Shown here: piece by piece, positions 6,519 through 13,560 of the stretch
Position numbering within the stretch: the first letter of the stretch is position 1
How the letters are laid out: each line of letters opens with the position of its first letter
DNA from: an uncultured Ruminococcus sp.
GTDB taxonomy: Bacteria; Bacillota; Clostridia; Oscillospirales; Ruminococcaceae
Direction: 5' to 3'
Assembly: GCA_900545125.1 (NCBI GenBank)
Contig: UQXS01000038.1
Coordinates: 1-14,240 of the forward strand
Length of the DNA stretch: 14,240 nt
The notes under the pieces: model-generated
Seen by the model: the letters and a program-made list of their open reading frames with translations, nothing else
What the model was told of the DNA's origin: nothing
The model's database searches: none
Translations under genes and position numbers: made by a program

Positions 6519-8069
6519 ATGGCGGTCGTCACCAAATTGCCTGCAACGATCAGCCGCTTTACAGATGCACCACTCACCGAATGTGCAAAACGTAAAGTTG
6601 CTGCGTATGCAAGAGTATCAACGGATCATGAGGAACAGCAGAGTTCTTACGAAGCACAGGTCACGTATTACACCAATTATATCAACGGTCGTGATGATTG
6701 GGAATTTGTTAAAGTGTACGCAGACGAGGGGATTTCGGGATGTTCAACCAAGGGAAGATTAGGATTTCAGACAATGGTGGAGGATGCACTTTCCGGAAAA
6801 ATTCAGCTTATTATCACAAAGTCTGTCAGCCGTTTTGCCCGAAATACCGTGGACTCTCTTTCAACAATCCGCAAACTGAAAGAGCATAATGTGGAGTGCT
6901 ACTTTGAGAAGGAAAATATCTGGACTTTTGATTCAAAGTGTGAATTATTATTATCCATCATCAGTTCTATTTCGCAAGAGGAATCACGCTCCATCTCCGA
7001 AAATGTCACATGGGGACATCGCAAAAGAATGGCAGACGGAAAAATCATTATGCCGTTCGGACGATTCCTCGGATATGACAGAGGTGAAAACGGTGAGCCT
7101 GTTATCAACGAAGCAGAAGCGAAAATTGTACGGGAAATTTATCGGCTTTGCCTTGCCGGATTGACACCATACAGCATTGCCAAAAAACTCACAGCGGATG
7201 GAATTCCCACGCCTGCCGGAAAGGAAAAATGGGTAGGTAGTACGGTCAGAAGCATTCTGACGAACGAAAAATACAAGGGCGATGCATTGCTTCAAAAGAC
7301 GTTTACAACGGATTATCTGACGAAAAGGATAAAGAAAAACAGCGGTCAGATTCCGCAATATTACGTGGAAGAGAGCCATGAAGGTATCGTCAGTCCGGAA
7401 GTTTTTGATGCAGTTCAGGCAGAATTGGAACGAAGAAGTAACAACAAAAGCCGATACAGCGGTGTGGATATTTTAGCAAGCAAGATCATCTGCGGAGAAT
7501 GCGGCAGTTCTTACAGCCCGAAAGTATGGCATTCAACTGACCAATACCGCAGAGTAATTTATCAATGTGGGCATAAGTATAATGGCAAAAAGTGTGGAAC
7601 ACCGCATTTGATAGCAGAAGAAATTCATAAGATTTTTATTGATGCAGTCAATAAAATGATTCGGAATAAGGCTGAAATTATCGCAAATCTGCGTGAAAGC
7701 ATTAAAATTGTATCCGATATTTCGGCTCTTGAATTACAGCGTGACAAGCACAGAACGGAAATGGAAATCCTCGCTGATATGGTAGCAAAGCTGGTTCAGG
7801 AGAATGCAAGAATCGCACAAGATCAAACGGAATACAATAAAAGGTACAGTAGCCTGATGAAACGTTATGAAGCCGAAAAATCCGTTTTTGATGCGATTGA
7901 GGAGCAAATTGCGGATGCTCACAGGCGTGTACAAGCTATTGAGAGATTCATTAAAAATGTGCAGGATTTAGGAGTTTTGACCGAGTTTGACGAGGAACTC
8001 TGGGGATTGCTTGTGGAGAGCGTGACTGTGTACAGCAAGGATGATATACGGGTTGCATTTAAAAACTGA
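6519..8069 (+). CDS. Large serine recombinase, canonical architecture
   Basis: A 516-residue large serine recombinase; AAAAAGGAGG precedes the ATG. The catalytic domain (about 26-165) includes VAAYARVSTDHEEQ with nucleophile Ser34, YADEGISGCSTKGR (68-80) and SVSRFARNT. A recombinase domain covers about 178-300, with FGRFLGYDRGE, SILTNEKYKGDALLQKT and VSPEVFDAVQ. A zinc ribbon follows (Cys325, Cys328, Cys350, Cys359), then a long coiled coil (about 395-485) that in relatives controls att-site choice and synapsis. The N-termini of this and the preceding recombinase are similar (VTKL, VAAYARVS). Paired recombinases recall the ccrAB-like arrangement, in which two proteins act together. All catalytic motifs are intact and a terminator follows 11 bases after the stop. 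Confidence 0.94.
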   Translation: MAVVTKLPATISRFTDAPLTECAKRKVAAYARVSTDHEEQQSSYEAQVTYYTNYINGRDDWEFVKVYADEGISGCSTKGRLGFQTMVEDALSGKIQLIITKSVSRFARNTVDSLSTIRKLKEHNVECYFEKENIWTFDSKCELLLSIISSISQEESRSISENVTWGHRKRMADGKIIMPFGRFLGYDRGENGEPVINEAEAKIVREIYRLCLAGLTPYSIAKKLTADGIPTPAGKEKWVGSTVRSILTNEKYKGDALLQKTFTTDYLTKRIKKNSGQIPQYYVEESHEGIVSPEVFDAVQAELERRSNNKSRYSGVDILASKIICGECGSSYSPKVWHSTDQYRRVIYQCGHKYNGKKCGTPHLIAEEIHKIFIDAVNKMIRNKAEIIANLRESIKIVSDISALELQRDKHRTEMEILADMVAKLVQENARIAQDQTEYNKRYSSLMKRYEAEKSVFDAIEEQIADAHRRVQAIERFIKNVQDLGVLTEFDEELWGLLVESVTVYSKDDIRVAFKN

Positions 8070-8080
8070 ATATGCCAAGA

Positions 8081-8142
8081 GGGGCTGTGGTTATGCCAAT
8101 GTGAGAATCAACACAATCGGTATATCCGCAGCCCCTTTTTTT
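8081..8142 (+). terminator. Terminator after the second recombinase
   Basis: A 10-bp stem GGGGCTGTGG/CCGCAGCCCC (one G-T pair) encloses further pairing TATGCC/GGTATA and TGTG/CACA, and is followed directly by seven T residues. The long extended hairpin is also a candidate place for an attachment site, since integrase genes commonly lie next to att. No core duplication is visible inside the window. Confidence 0.8.
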
Positions 8143-8161
8143 GTTTTATACAAATTACGAA

Positions 8162-8415
8162 TGCAGCCATTTTAATTATAAATGCAACCATAATGCAACC
8201 CTTGCAACCCTTGATGCAACCTTTTTGCAACCCTATTGCAACCCTCTGATTCTCGAAATTGCCGATATTTCGGCATTTTCGCAGTTCAGCACTTTGCGTC
8301 ACTCTCTCCGCTATAGCTTTCATTTGAAAGTGGTTGCATTTTTGCAACCCTAAATGCAACCTTTTGCAACCCTATGCAACCCTGACGCAACCTTTTTGCA
8401 ACCCTGAATGCAACT
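8162..8415 (+). repeat. Two phased clusters of TGCAACC repeats
   Basis: The 8070-8442 gap holds no credible gene. It carries TGCAACC starting at 8183, 8194, 8203, 8215, 8226 and 8237, with a TGCAGCC variant at 8162. A second cluster starts at 8343, 8355, 8365, 8375, 8386 (CGCAACC), 8397 and 8409 (TGCAACT). Steps are 9-12 bp, mean about 11, so all copies lie near the same helix face. One inverted copy (GGTTGCA, 8332-8338) heads the second cluster, and another lies in the recombinase tail at 8052-8058. Spacers are short and mostly T-rich. This looks like an iteron array bound by a replication or partition protein, or a cooperative regulator or recombinase accessory site. No cognate protein is identified. 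Confidence 0.75.
8254..8281 (+). other. Hairpin between the two repeat clusters
   Basis: CGAAA, a mismatch, then TGCCGA pairs across a TATT loop with TCGGCA, a mismatch, then TTTCG: 11 base pairs with one T-T mismatch. No T-tract follows, so a terminator is unlikely. Its central position between the repeat clusters suggests a structural element of the same site, for example an extruded or unwound region. Confidence 0.5.
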
Positions 8416-8442
8416 TTTTTGTTATTTTTTTGTCATTGTATC

Positions 8443-9597
8443 AACGACAGCGTTAAGGTGGAATTGTTAATTACGCTGATGTCAAGCCTCGCGCAAGAGG
8501 AATCACGCTCTATCTCAGAAAACGTAACATGGGGACAGCGTAAGCGCATGGCTGACGGAAAGGTCACTATCCCCTACGGACGTTTCCTCGGTTACCGCAA
8601 GGGTGAAATCGTGCCGGAGGAAGCGGAGGTTGTCCGCCTGATATATCGCAGTTTTATGGAGGGACTTACCGCAAATAAAATCGCACAGATGTTGATGAAA
8701 CAGGGAATTGCTGCACCCTCGGGGCAGAAAAAGTGGTACAGCAGCACGATTGAAAGCATTTTGACAAACGAAAAATACAAAGGCTCGGCGCTTTTGCAGA
8801 AGAAATTTACTGTTGATTTCCTCACGAAAAGGGTAAAAATCAACGAGGGCGAAGTTCCGCAGTATTTCGTGGAGCACAGTCACCCGCCCATTATTGATCC
8901 GGAGGAATTTGAACTGGTGCAGGCTGAAATAAGTCGCAGAAAGGCTATCGGCAGAGTCTACAGCAGCAGTAACATTTTCTCGGCTAAAATTGTCTGTGCC
9001 TGCTGTGGTGGATTCTTCGGTTCAAAGGTTTGGCATAGTACTTCCAAATACCGCCGTGTGATCTGGCAGTGCAATCACAAATTTCAGAATGGCGAAAAAT
9101 GCGATACACCGCATTTGTACGAAGATGATATCAAGAAAAAATTCATTGAGGTGTGTAATAGAATTGCCCCTGATAAAGCTGATTTCATTGCTTCCTGCCG
9201 TGAGATCGTTACTCTTCTTTCCGACTACACAGCACTGGACAAGAAAATTGAAGAGCAGTATGCTCATCTCAACGGACTTGCTACAGCCATGCAGAATTTT
9301 ATCAAGGAAAATGCGATGCATCCGCAAAGCGAGGATTTCTACAAAGAGAAAATGGCAGAATACGGGAAGCTGAAAACTAAGGGTGAAGAGGTTTTGAAAG
9401 ATCTGCAAAGCAAGAAAGTCGCAAGGCTCTCACGCAAGGAACTGCTGGAGGGGCTGGTTCACACACTTGAAGAAAACGAAATTCTGATAGACAGACTCGA
9501 TGAAAAGCTGTGGCGGCTGATAGTCGATAAAGTTGTTGTGGGGACGGATGGAATGTTGACGTTCACACTCCGAAACGGTATGGAAATTGAAGTGTAA
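8443..9597 (+). pseudogene. Large serine recombinase lacking its catalytic domain
   Basis: About 385 residues are homologous to the preceding recombinase from its residue ~138 onward. It begins at KVELLITLMSSLAQEESRSI, the C-terminal end of the catalytic domain. It then has a complete recombinase domain (YGRFLGYRKGE, SILTNEKYKGSALLQKK, DPEEFELVQ), a zinc ribbon (CACCGGF, QCNHKFQNGEKC) and a coiled coil to the TAA at 9597. The nucleophilic serine and the SRFARNT region are gone and no ribosome binding site precedes it. The first in-frame ATG is at 8479. The upstream break falls at the edge of the TGCAACC array, so a deletion or insertion there removed about 140 codons. It could at most make a DNA-binding protein without cleavage activity. 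Confidence 0.85.
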
Positions 9598-9637
9598 CCC
9601 AAAACTGAATCCGATTATCAACAAAATTATTAGAGTG

Positions 9638-9681
9638 ATAGCCATATCAAGAAAATACTCAAGATATGGCTATTGCTTTCC
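9638..9681 (+). terminator. Stem-loop after the truncated recombinase
   Basis: A perfect 11-bp inverted repeat ATAGCCATATC/GATATGGCTAT with a 14-nt loop lies 41 bases beyond the recombinase stop. Only a weak T-rich tract (TGCTTTCC) follows, so it may be a modest terminator. Its proximity to the promoter at 9690 also allows an operator role. Confidence 0.5.
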
Positions 9682-9689
9682 TTACACAC

Positions 9690-9718
9690 TTGCTTTTTCT
9701 GTCAATTTGATGTATAAT
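9690..9718 (+). promoter_or_regulatory. Promoter of the WYL regulator gene
   Basis: TTGCTT (9690-9695) and consensus TATAAT (9713-9718) are separated by 17 bases. AGGAGG at 9738-9743 and the ATG at 9753 follow. It does not share the TTTTTGG/TACAT element of the downstream promoters. Confidence 0.7.
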
Positions 9719-9752
9719 ATATACAATTACAACACACAGGAGGTTGATAATC

Positions 9753-10811
9753 ATGACCGATATGCAGCCTAAGAAAATGATAATACTCGATATTCTTGAT
9801 ATCCTGAGAAAGCATACCGATGAAAATCACAGGCTATCACAGCAGCAGATACAGAACCTGATGGAATCAGAATACGGAATGAAAGTTGACCGCAAAACAG
9901 TCAGGCGCAATCTTTCCAAACTCATTGAATTCGGTTTTCCCATAGGATACCGTGGAAGCGAATTTGAAAGTAATGCTATTACCCGAAATGGCAAAAGCGG
10001 AGAAGAAACTATCCTGACGGATTGGTATTATGTTCATGAGTTCATGAACGGTGAGCTGTACCTGCTGATTGATAATGTCTTGCTTACTGACGGACTTTCA
10101 AAAAAAGATCGTATCAGCCTAATCCACAGACTTGAAGAACTTTCAAGCAAGTATTTCCATTCGGAAATATCTAAGATTGACATGGATATTTACGGAAAAT
10201 GTGAAAACAGAGAAATTATCATGACGCTGGAACATATCGGGAGTGCTATTTCAGACGGAAAGCAGATTTCGTTTCACTATTGCGACTGCGGTATTGATGG
10301 AAAGCTAAAATACAGGCTTGACAGTAATGGCAAAAAGAAACAATACACGGTCAATCCATATCAGCTCATCTCTCAGAACGGTCATTCTTATCTCATATGT
10401 AATCTTCCGCAATATGATGATCTGACGCATTTCCGGATTGACCGCATTAAAGATTGCGTACCTCTTGACACGCCTTTAAAATCTTTGCGTATGCTGAAAG
10501 GCTTTGAAACAGGCATCAAACTCTCGGAGTATATCAAGGCTCATCCAAATCTCTGGAGCGGAAAACCAATGCATATCACATTTCAGTGCAAGCAGTATAT
10601 GATGAATGATGTTGTGGACAGCTTTGGTACGGATTTACGCATAGAAAAACTGCCTGATGATATGATAAAAGTTCACGTTCAAGTGAGCGAATCTGCTATG
10701 CTTCACTGGGCGATACAGTTTGCAGATACAGTAGAGGTTCTGTCGCCGCAAAGTCTGCGTGAACAGATAGCTGAAACGCTGAGGAATGCTCTCCGAAAAT
10801 ACGAATCCTGA
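9753..10811 (+). CDS. WYL-domain transcriptional regulator
   Basis: A 352-residue protein. The ATG at 9753 is chosen because AGGAGG ends 9 bases before it; a TTG at 9744 abuts the binding site. A winged helix-turn-helix covers about residues 8-70, with LSQQQIQNLMESEYGMKVDR and KTVRRNLSKLIEFGFPIGY. A linker follows, then a WYL domain at about 155-240 with ISFHYCDCG, VNPYQLISQNGHSYLICNL and HFRIDRIK. The eponymous W-Y-L appears as S-Y-L, and the ligand-contact arginine of HFRIDRI is kept. A C-terminal WCX extension covers about 270-345. WYL proteins sense nucleic acid or nucleotide-type ligands and regulate DNA-damage, phage-defence and mobile-element genes. Shared promoter elements start 5 bases after its stop, so it probably controls the genes that follow (inference). 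Confidence 0.9.
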   Translation: MTDMQPKKMIILDILDILRKHTDENHRLSQQQIQNLMESEYGMKVDRKTVRRNLSKLIEFGFPIGYRGSEFESNAITRNGKSGEETILTDWYYVHEFMNGELYLLIDNVLLTDGLSKKDRISLIHRLEELSSKYFHSEISKIDMDIYGKCENREIIMTLEHIGSAISDGKQISFHYCDCGIDGKLKYRLDSNGKKKQYTVNPYQLISQNGHSYLICNLPQYDDLTHFRIDRIKDCVPLDTPLKSLRMLKGFETGIKLSEYIKAHPNLWSGKPMHITFQCKQYMMNDVVDSFGTDLRIEKLPDDMIKVHVQVSESAMLHWAIQFADTVEVLSPQSLREQIAETLRNALRKYES

Positions 10812-10814
10812 CAT

Positions 10815-10856
10815 AGGGCGTTTTTGGGTGCATCGAATGTGCTACAATATAATCAT
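10815..10856 (+). promoter_or_regulatory. Shared promoter element, copy A
   Basis: AGGGCGTTTTTGGG, then TGCAT, then TGCTACAATATAATCA, with TATAAT at 10848-10853. The distance from the first T of TTTTT to TATAAT is 27 bases, the same as in copy C. It drives the cysteine-rich protein gene; the leader from the -10 to the ATG is 34 nt. Confidence 0.7.
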
Positions 10857-10887
10857 AGTAAAGACAACACTTCATGGAGGTATGATT

Positions 10888-11100
10888 ATGTATCAGTATA
10901 CTTGCGATTCTAAGTATTGTGCAACCTGTTCCTGTTGGTCAGGTGAACGGAAAATCTGCGACCATTTTGGCTCAAGACTTGAGGTAAGCAGTCCAATGGC
11001 TACAGGCAAATGTATGAACCGGAAGTCCGGCGCTTGGCAGCAGACAAGGCAGGCAAACGGAGGCTGCTCTGCATTTGTTAAATGGGGAGCGTTGAGATAA
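10888..11100 (+). CDS. Small seven-cysteine protein of unknown function
   Basis: A 70-residue protein, MYQYTCDSKYCATCSCWSGE at its start, with cysteines at 6, 11, 14, 16, 24, 42 and 60. The dense N-terminal set (CX4CX2CXCX7C) suggests a metal site, zinc or iron-sulfur, rather than a secreted disulfide protein, since no signal peptide is visible. TGGAGG lies 7 bases before the ATG at 10888; an ATG at 10882 would be only one base from it. I do not recognise the family. It sits 76 nt after the WYL regulator and is preceded by shared promoter copy A, which places it in the same probable regulon. The region 11101-11140 after it has a short GTTGA/TCAAC hairpin but no T-tract. Confidence 0.7.
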   Translation: MYQYTCDSKYCATCSCWSGERKICDHFGSRLEVSSPMATGKCMNRKSGAWQQTRQANGGCSAFVKWGALR

Positions 11101-11140
11101 TCAACTCGTTTAATAAGCTGATATACCACATCATAGACAC

Positions 11141-11186
11141 CGCCGCTTTTTGGTACATCACTCATGATATAATATAATCACAAAGG
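11141..11186 (+). promoter_or_regulatory. Shared promoter element, copy B
   Basis: CGCTTTTTGGTACATCA followed by ATGATATAATATAATCACAA, with overlapping TATAAT boxes at 11168-11173 and 11173-11178. TTTTTGG lies at 11147-11153. The T-tract-to-TATAAT distance is 26 bases, one shorter than in copies A and C. The next coding start is 166 nt away at 11352. Confidence 0.65.
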
Positions 11187-11351
11187 GATAGCGTAGCAGT
11201 AAGCCTGTAATCTTTGGACAACATAGATACCGCTTGTTTGTGCAAAAGGGAGAAATTTCTGCCAAATCACCCACATCTTCGGAATTTCATTTTATATATG
11301 CTATGATAGAACCGTAAACATAAAGCCTTTCTTATTGTCAGGAGGTAGTAT
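11187..11351 (+). other. Long leader or non-coding stretch with a palindrome
   Basis: No ATG-initiated frame with a ribosome binding site is visible between copy B and the next gene. A near-palindrome lies at 11248-11263 (GGGAGAAATTTCTGCC, with a perfect AGAAATTTCT core). A second weak promoter-like TGCTATGAT occurs at 11300-11308. It may be a 5' leader of the next gene, a small RNA or the remains of a lost gene. Confidence 0.35.
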
Positions 11352-11942
11352 ATGGAGTATATCGAAAGAGAACAGTGGGTAGAAGCGTGTCAGATGTTCT
11401 TTGATGCTTATGTAAAGTTCTGTATTGACGGTACAGAAGCACATTGGTACGAGTGCAACGGCAGAAACATCGAAATTGCTTTTTCTGGAGGCAGTGATTG
11501 TATTATGGTACAACTGTACTGTCCGGAGGTGCTGAGAAGACTAAGCGCCTACTTTGGTAGGACGACTGAGCTTATATCCATGCTGCACTGGCTTATATGG
11601 GAGGCTAAGGACCCCAGTGTATATTCAATAGAAACAGCGGACTCAGAACAAGAATACGATTTGCTCAAAGCCATACTGACCTACCGATACCGTCGCTGTT
11701 ATTATATTTGTGCGAATGACTATTGGAAGGGCGAAGGCGAAGAACGGTTTATCATCTCACTCCATGGCAAACAGATAAGGGTATGCTTTTATCCGGATGA
11801 TATGTGGGACTTAAACGGATATATCTATGTGAAACTGCGCTGCCTTGAAACCGGAAAGAAGTTCAACACTATGGTTTTGCTGGAAGAAGATAATCCTGAA
11901 GAGATCATCAGAGAGATACAGCGTATGGCTTGGGAAAACTGA
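11352..11942 (+). CDS. Hypothetical protein in the WYL-linked cluster
   Basis: A 196-residue soluble protein with no signal peptide or membrane segment; AGGAGG lies 8 bases before the ATG. The sequence is rich in aromatic residues, and its two halves each have an aromatic-rich strand pattern followed by an acidic stretch (HWYECNGRNIEIAFSGGS and RFIISLHGKQIRVCFYPDD). This hints at an internal repeat of a small alpha/beta module. It starts MEYIEREQWVEACQMFFDAY and ends EEIIREIQRMAWEN. I do not recognise the family and propose no function. It lies between shared promoter copies B and C, with copy C beginning 12 bases after its stop, so it belongs to the same cluster as the WYL regulator. Confidence 0.75.
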   Translation: MEYIEREQWVEACQMFFDAYVKFCIDGTEAHWYECNGRNIEIAFSGGSDCIMVQLYCPEVLRRLSAYFGRTTELISMLHWLIWEAKDPSVYSIETADSEQEYDLLKAILTYRYRRCYYICANDYWKGEGEERFIISLHGKQIRVCFYPDDMWDLNGYIYVKLRCLETGKKFNTMVLLEEDNPEEIIREIQRMAWEN

Positions 11943-11953
11943 GCTGATTATAT

Positions 11954-11999
11954 AGGGCGTTTTTGGTACATTAGTTGATGCTATAATATAATCACAAGG
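11954..11999 (+). promoter_or_regulatory. Shared promoter element, copy C
   Basis: AGGGCGTTTTTGGTACATTA followed by GATGCTATAATATAATCACAAGG, with overlapping TATAAT boxes at 11982-11987 and 11987-11992. AGGGCGTTTTTGG is identical to copy A, and TTTTTGGTACAT and TATAATATAATCACAA are identical to copy B. It drives the 168-residue protein gene, with a leader of about 50 nt. Confidence 0.7.
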
Positions 12000-12041
12000 T
12001 AAAAGTAAAGAATTCCAATACAAATCTTAAGGAGGAAACAT

Positions 12042-12548
12042 ATGCGAGTAACATCAGCACAGGCAGCCAAACTACTGCGTCAGCTAAACGACGAACTGAG
12101 AGCATTACAGCTCAAAGAGGCTAACTCAAGCAGCTTCGTTGCTGCAATTCAGGAGAATATAAATTCCGTGCGTCCTGACTACAACTTTACAGAAATGCGT
12201 GATGCACAGGACGAACTTGCTAAGAAGATACGCAAGGTCAAACATGCTATCAATGTATTCAACACGGTTACTGTCGTTCCGAATTTTGACATGACCATCG
12301 ACGAAATGCTTGTTTATCTTCCTCAGCTTAACGCAGAGTGTGATACCCTCTCTAAAATGAGGGAGGCAATGCCAAAAGTCCGTGTCAACTCCGGTTATTC
12401 CGGCGGCAGTATCATCGACTATAAATACGCTAATTACGACATTGAAGAAGTCGGCAGATATTACACAGAGCTTTCCGATACCCTCGCAAAAGCACAGACG
12501 GCGCTCGATCTGGTCAATAGCACCGTCGAATTCGAGATAGACATTTAA
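12042..12548 (+). CDS. DIP1984-like helical protein
   Basis: A 168-residue protein preceded by AAGGAGG 6 bases before the ATG. It is mostly helical, with coiled-coil-like stretches at about 3-35, 50-80, 95-120 and 130-160. The pattern of an N-terminal helix rich in Leu/Arg (AAKLLRQLNDELRALQ), a central INVFNT...TIDEMLVYLPQL region and a C-terminal helix ending near a short acidic strand resembles the DIP1984/DUF6847 family as I remember it. Those proteins are cytoplasmic and of unproven function (some are labelled septicolysin). No signal peptide is present. It has its own copy of the shared promoter, so it is likely induced with the two preceding small genes. The family assignment is tentative. 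Confidence 0.55.
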   Translation: MRVTSAQAAKLLRQLNDELRALQLKEANSSSFVAAIQENINSVRPDYNFTEMRDAQDELAKKIRKVKHAINVFNTVTVVPNFDMTIDEMLVYLPQLNAECDTLSKMREAMPKVRVNSGYSGGSIIDYKYANYDIEEVGRYYTELSDTLAKAQTALDLVNSTVEFEIDI

Positions 12549-12565
12549 GAGACTTTCCGTTTACG

Positions 12566-12704
12566 GTTCTCACGCCTCATTTTAGTGAAAATAGACAAGA
12601 TTATGTTCAAGGTTGCTGTTTTCCGTTATTGCTGATTTTTTATTTGTTCATGTCAGTGTTCAGTGTTTCTGATTTGAATTTAATGAAAAAATTTTCGTGA
12701 GAAC
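12566..12704 (+). repeat. Widely spaced 9-bp inverted repeat
   Basis: GTTCTCACG (12566-12574) and CGTGAGAAC (12696-12704) are perfect inverse copies 121 bases apart, in the 234-base gap after the DIP1984-like gene. The space between is AT-rich with a small ATTTTAGTGAAAAT hairpin. It could be the edges of a decayed insertion or chance. GTCAGC/GCTGAC at 12723-12750 forms another short stem before the next gene. No clear promoter is seen. Confidence 0.35.
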
Positions 12705-12782
12705 TGTAATAAAAACTTTACCGTCAGCGGAAGTGCGGTTTCAGGCTGACATTGAATTTGATTATCTAAAGGAGAAATTCTA

Positions 12783-13535
12783 ATGAAAGAATATGTTAAA
12801 ATTATAAAGACTCTCGAATTACAGCATAATGATCCTCAAACAAAAAAAGACATTGACAAAACAATGGCAGATTCCGATAACGGAAAAATTCATTCCATTT
12901 CAGAACACGTTGCATGCATGATACTTGCAATGTTAACTGCTAACCGACCTTATGAACCAATCAAACAGCATTTAAGTCAACTTGAAAGCATATTCATGAA
13001 TTATGATGCAGACAAACTCAAGAATGCCGATCCTGAACAATTGATAAAGTCAGTCAAAAGCATTCGATGCGGTAACATGAGGATCAAGTTTCAAATGTAT
13101 GCCTTAAAGCATAACATATCATATTTGCAGCAAATACATCAGGAACATGGAAGTATTGATGCCTATTATCATTCAATGACTAAATACGACTTGGTTAAGA
13201 CGTTAGATAACAATTTAAAAGAAATGAGCGCTCCGCTTATTTCCGAATACTTACCGGGTGTAGGCATTGATCTTCCTAAACCGGATAGACATATTCAGCG
13301 CATACTTGGCAGCGAGAGACTTGGATTTTCAAGCAGAAAAATGGCGTCCATTCAGGAATGTTATGACATTATTCATGATTTTTCGGTTGCATCATCTGAA
13401 CACGAAAGATACATTGATGTTATTTTATGGTCTTATTGTGCGGAGGGTGAAAAGAATATTTGTTGTGCAAATCCTCAGTGTGAGAAATGTGTAATTAGCG
13501 AGTATTGCAACTACAAAGGAAAAAGCGAAAAATAA
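12783..13535 (+). CDS. HhH-GPD / endonuclease III-like protein with FeS loop
   Basis: A 250-residue protein; AAAGGAG lies 8 bases before the ATG. The order matches the base-excision HhH-GPD superfamily. A first helical domain has HVACMILAMLTANRPYEPI (like endonuclease III's LxxxxLSxQ), then SIRCGNMRIKFQ (95-104). A helix-hairpin-helix core follows, EYLPGVGIDLPKPDRHIQRI (155-173), whose Asp168 corresponds to the catalytic Asp of VDTHI. A C-terminal cysteine loop C227-X5-C233-X2-C236-X5-C242 resembles the [4Fe-4S] loop of endonuclease III (CX6CX2CX5C). The lysine after LPGVGxK of bifunctional enzymes is absent, suggesting a monofunctional glycosylase or a non-catalytic relative. The esterase gene follows 25 nt later, so they may form an operon. 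Substrate unknown. Confidence 0.7.
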   Translation: MKEYVKIIKTLELQHNDPQTKKDIDKTMADSDNGKIHSISEHVACMILAMLTANRPYEPIKQHLSQLESIFMNYDADKLKNADPEQLIKSVKSIRCGNMRIKFQMYALKHNISYLQQIHQEHGSIDAYYHSMTKYDLVKTLDNNLKEMSAPLISEYLPGVGIDLPKPDRHIQRILGSERLGFSSRKMASIQECYDIIHDFSVASSEHERYIDVILWSYCAEGEKNICCANPQCEKCVISEYCNYKGKSEK

Positions 13536-13560
13536 ATCAAGCTCTAAGGAATTAAATTTT

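Noticed and set aside
8081..8142. Attachment site (attP/attR) of the serine integrase
   Set aside because: The position is plausible, but no duplicated core or partner site is present in the window; the structure is fully explained as a terminator.
8141..8353. Plus-strand 70-codon frame in the same repeats
   Set aside because: Composition comes from the repeat (ATL, CNP, LQP units) and no start signal precedes it.
8108..8359. Minus-strand 83-codon frame across the repeat region, rich in GCK and LQK units
   Set aside because: The repeated residues are only the translation of the TGCAACC repeat; there is no ribosome binding site, and the frame overlaps a terminator.
8162..8415. CRISPR array
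   Set aside because: Repeats are 7 bp with 2-5 bp spacers, far below CRISPR repeat and spacer lengths, and no cas gene is present.
9753..10811. WYL protein as a Cas13d (type VI-D) accessory
   Set aside because: Some Ruminococcus WYL proteins modulate Cas13d, but no Cas13 gene or CRISPR array is visible here, and this HTH-WYL-WCX layout is the common regulator type.
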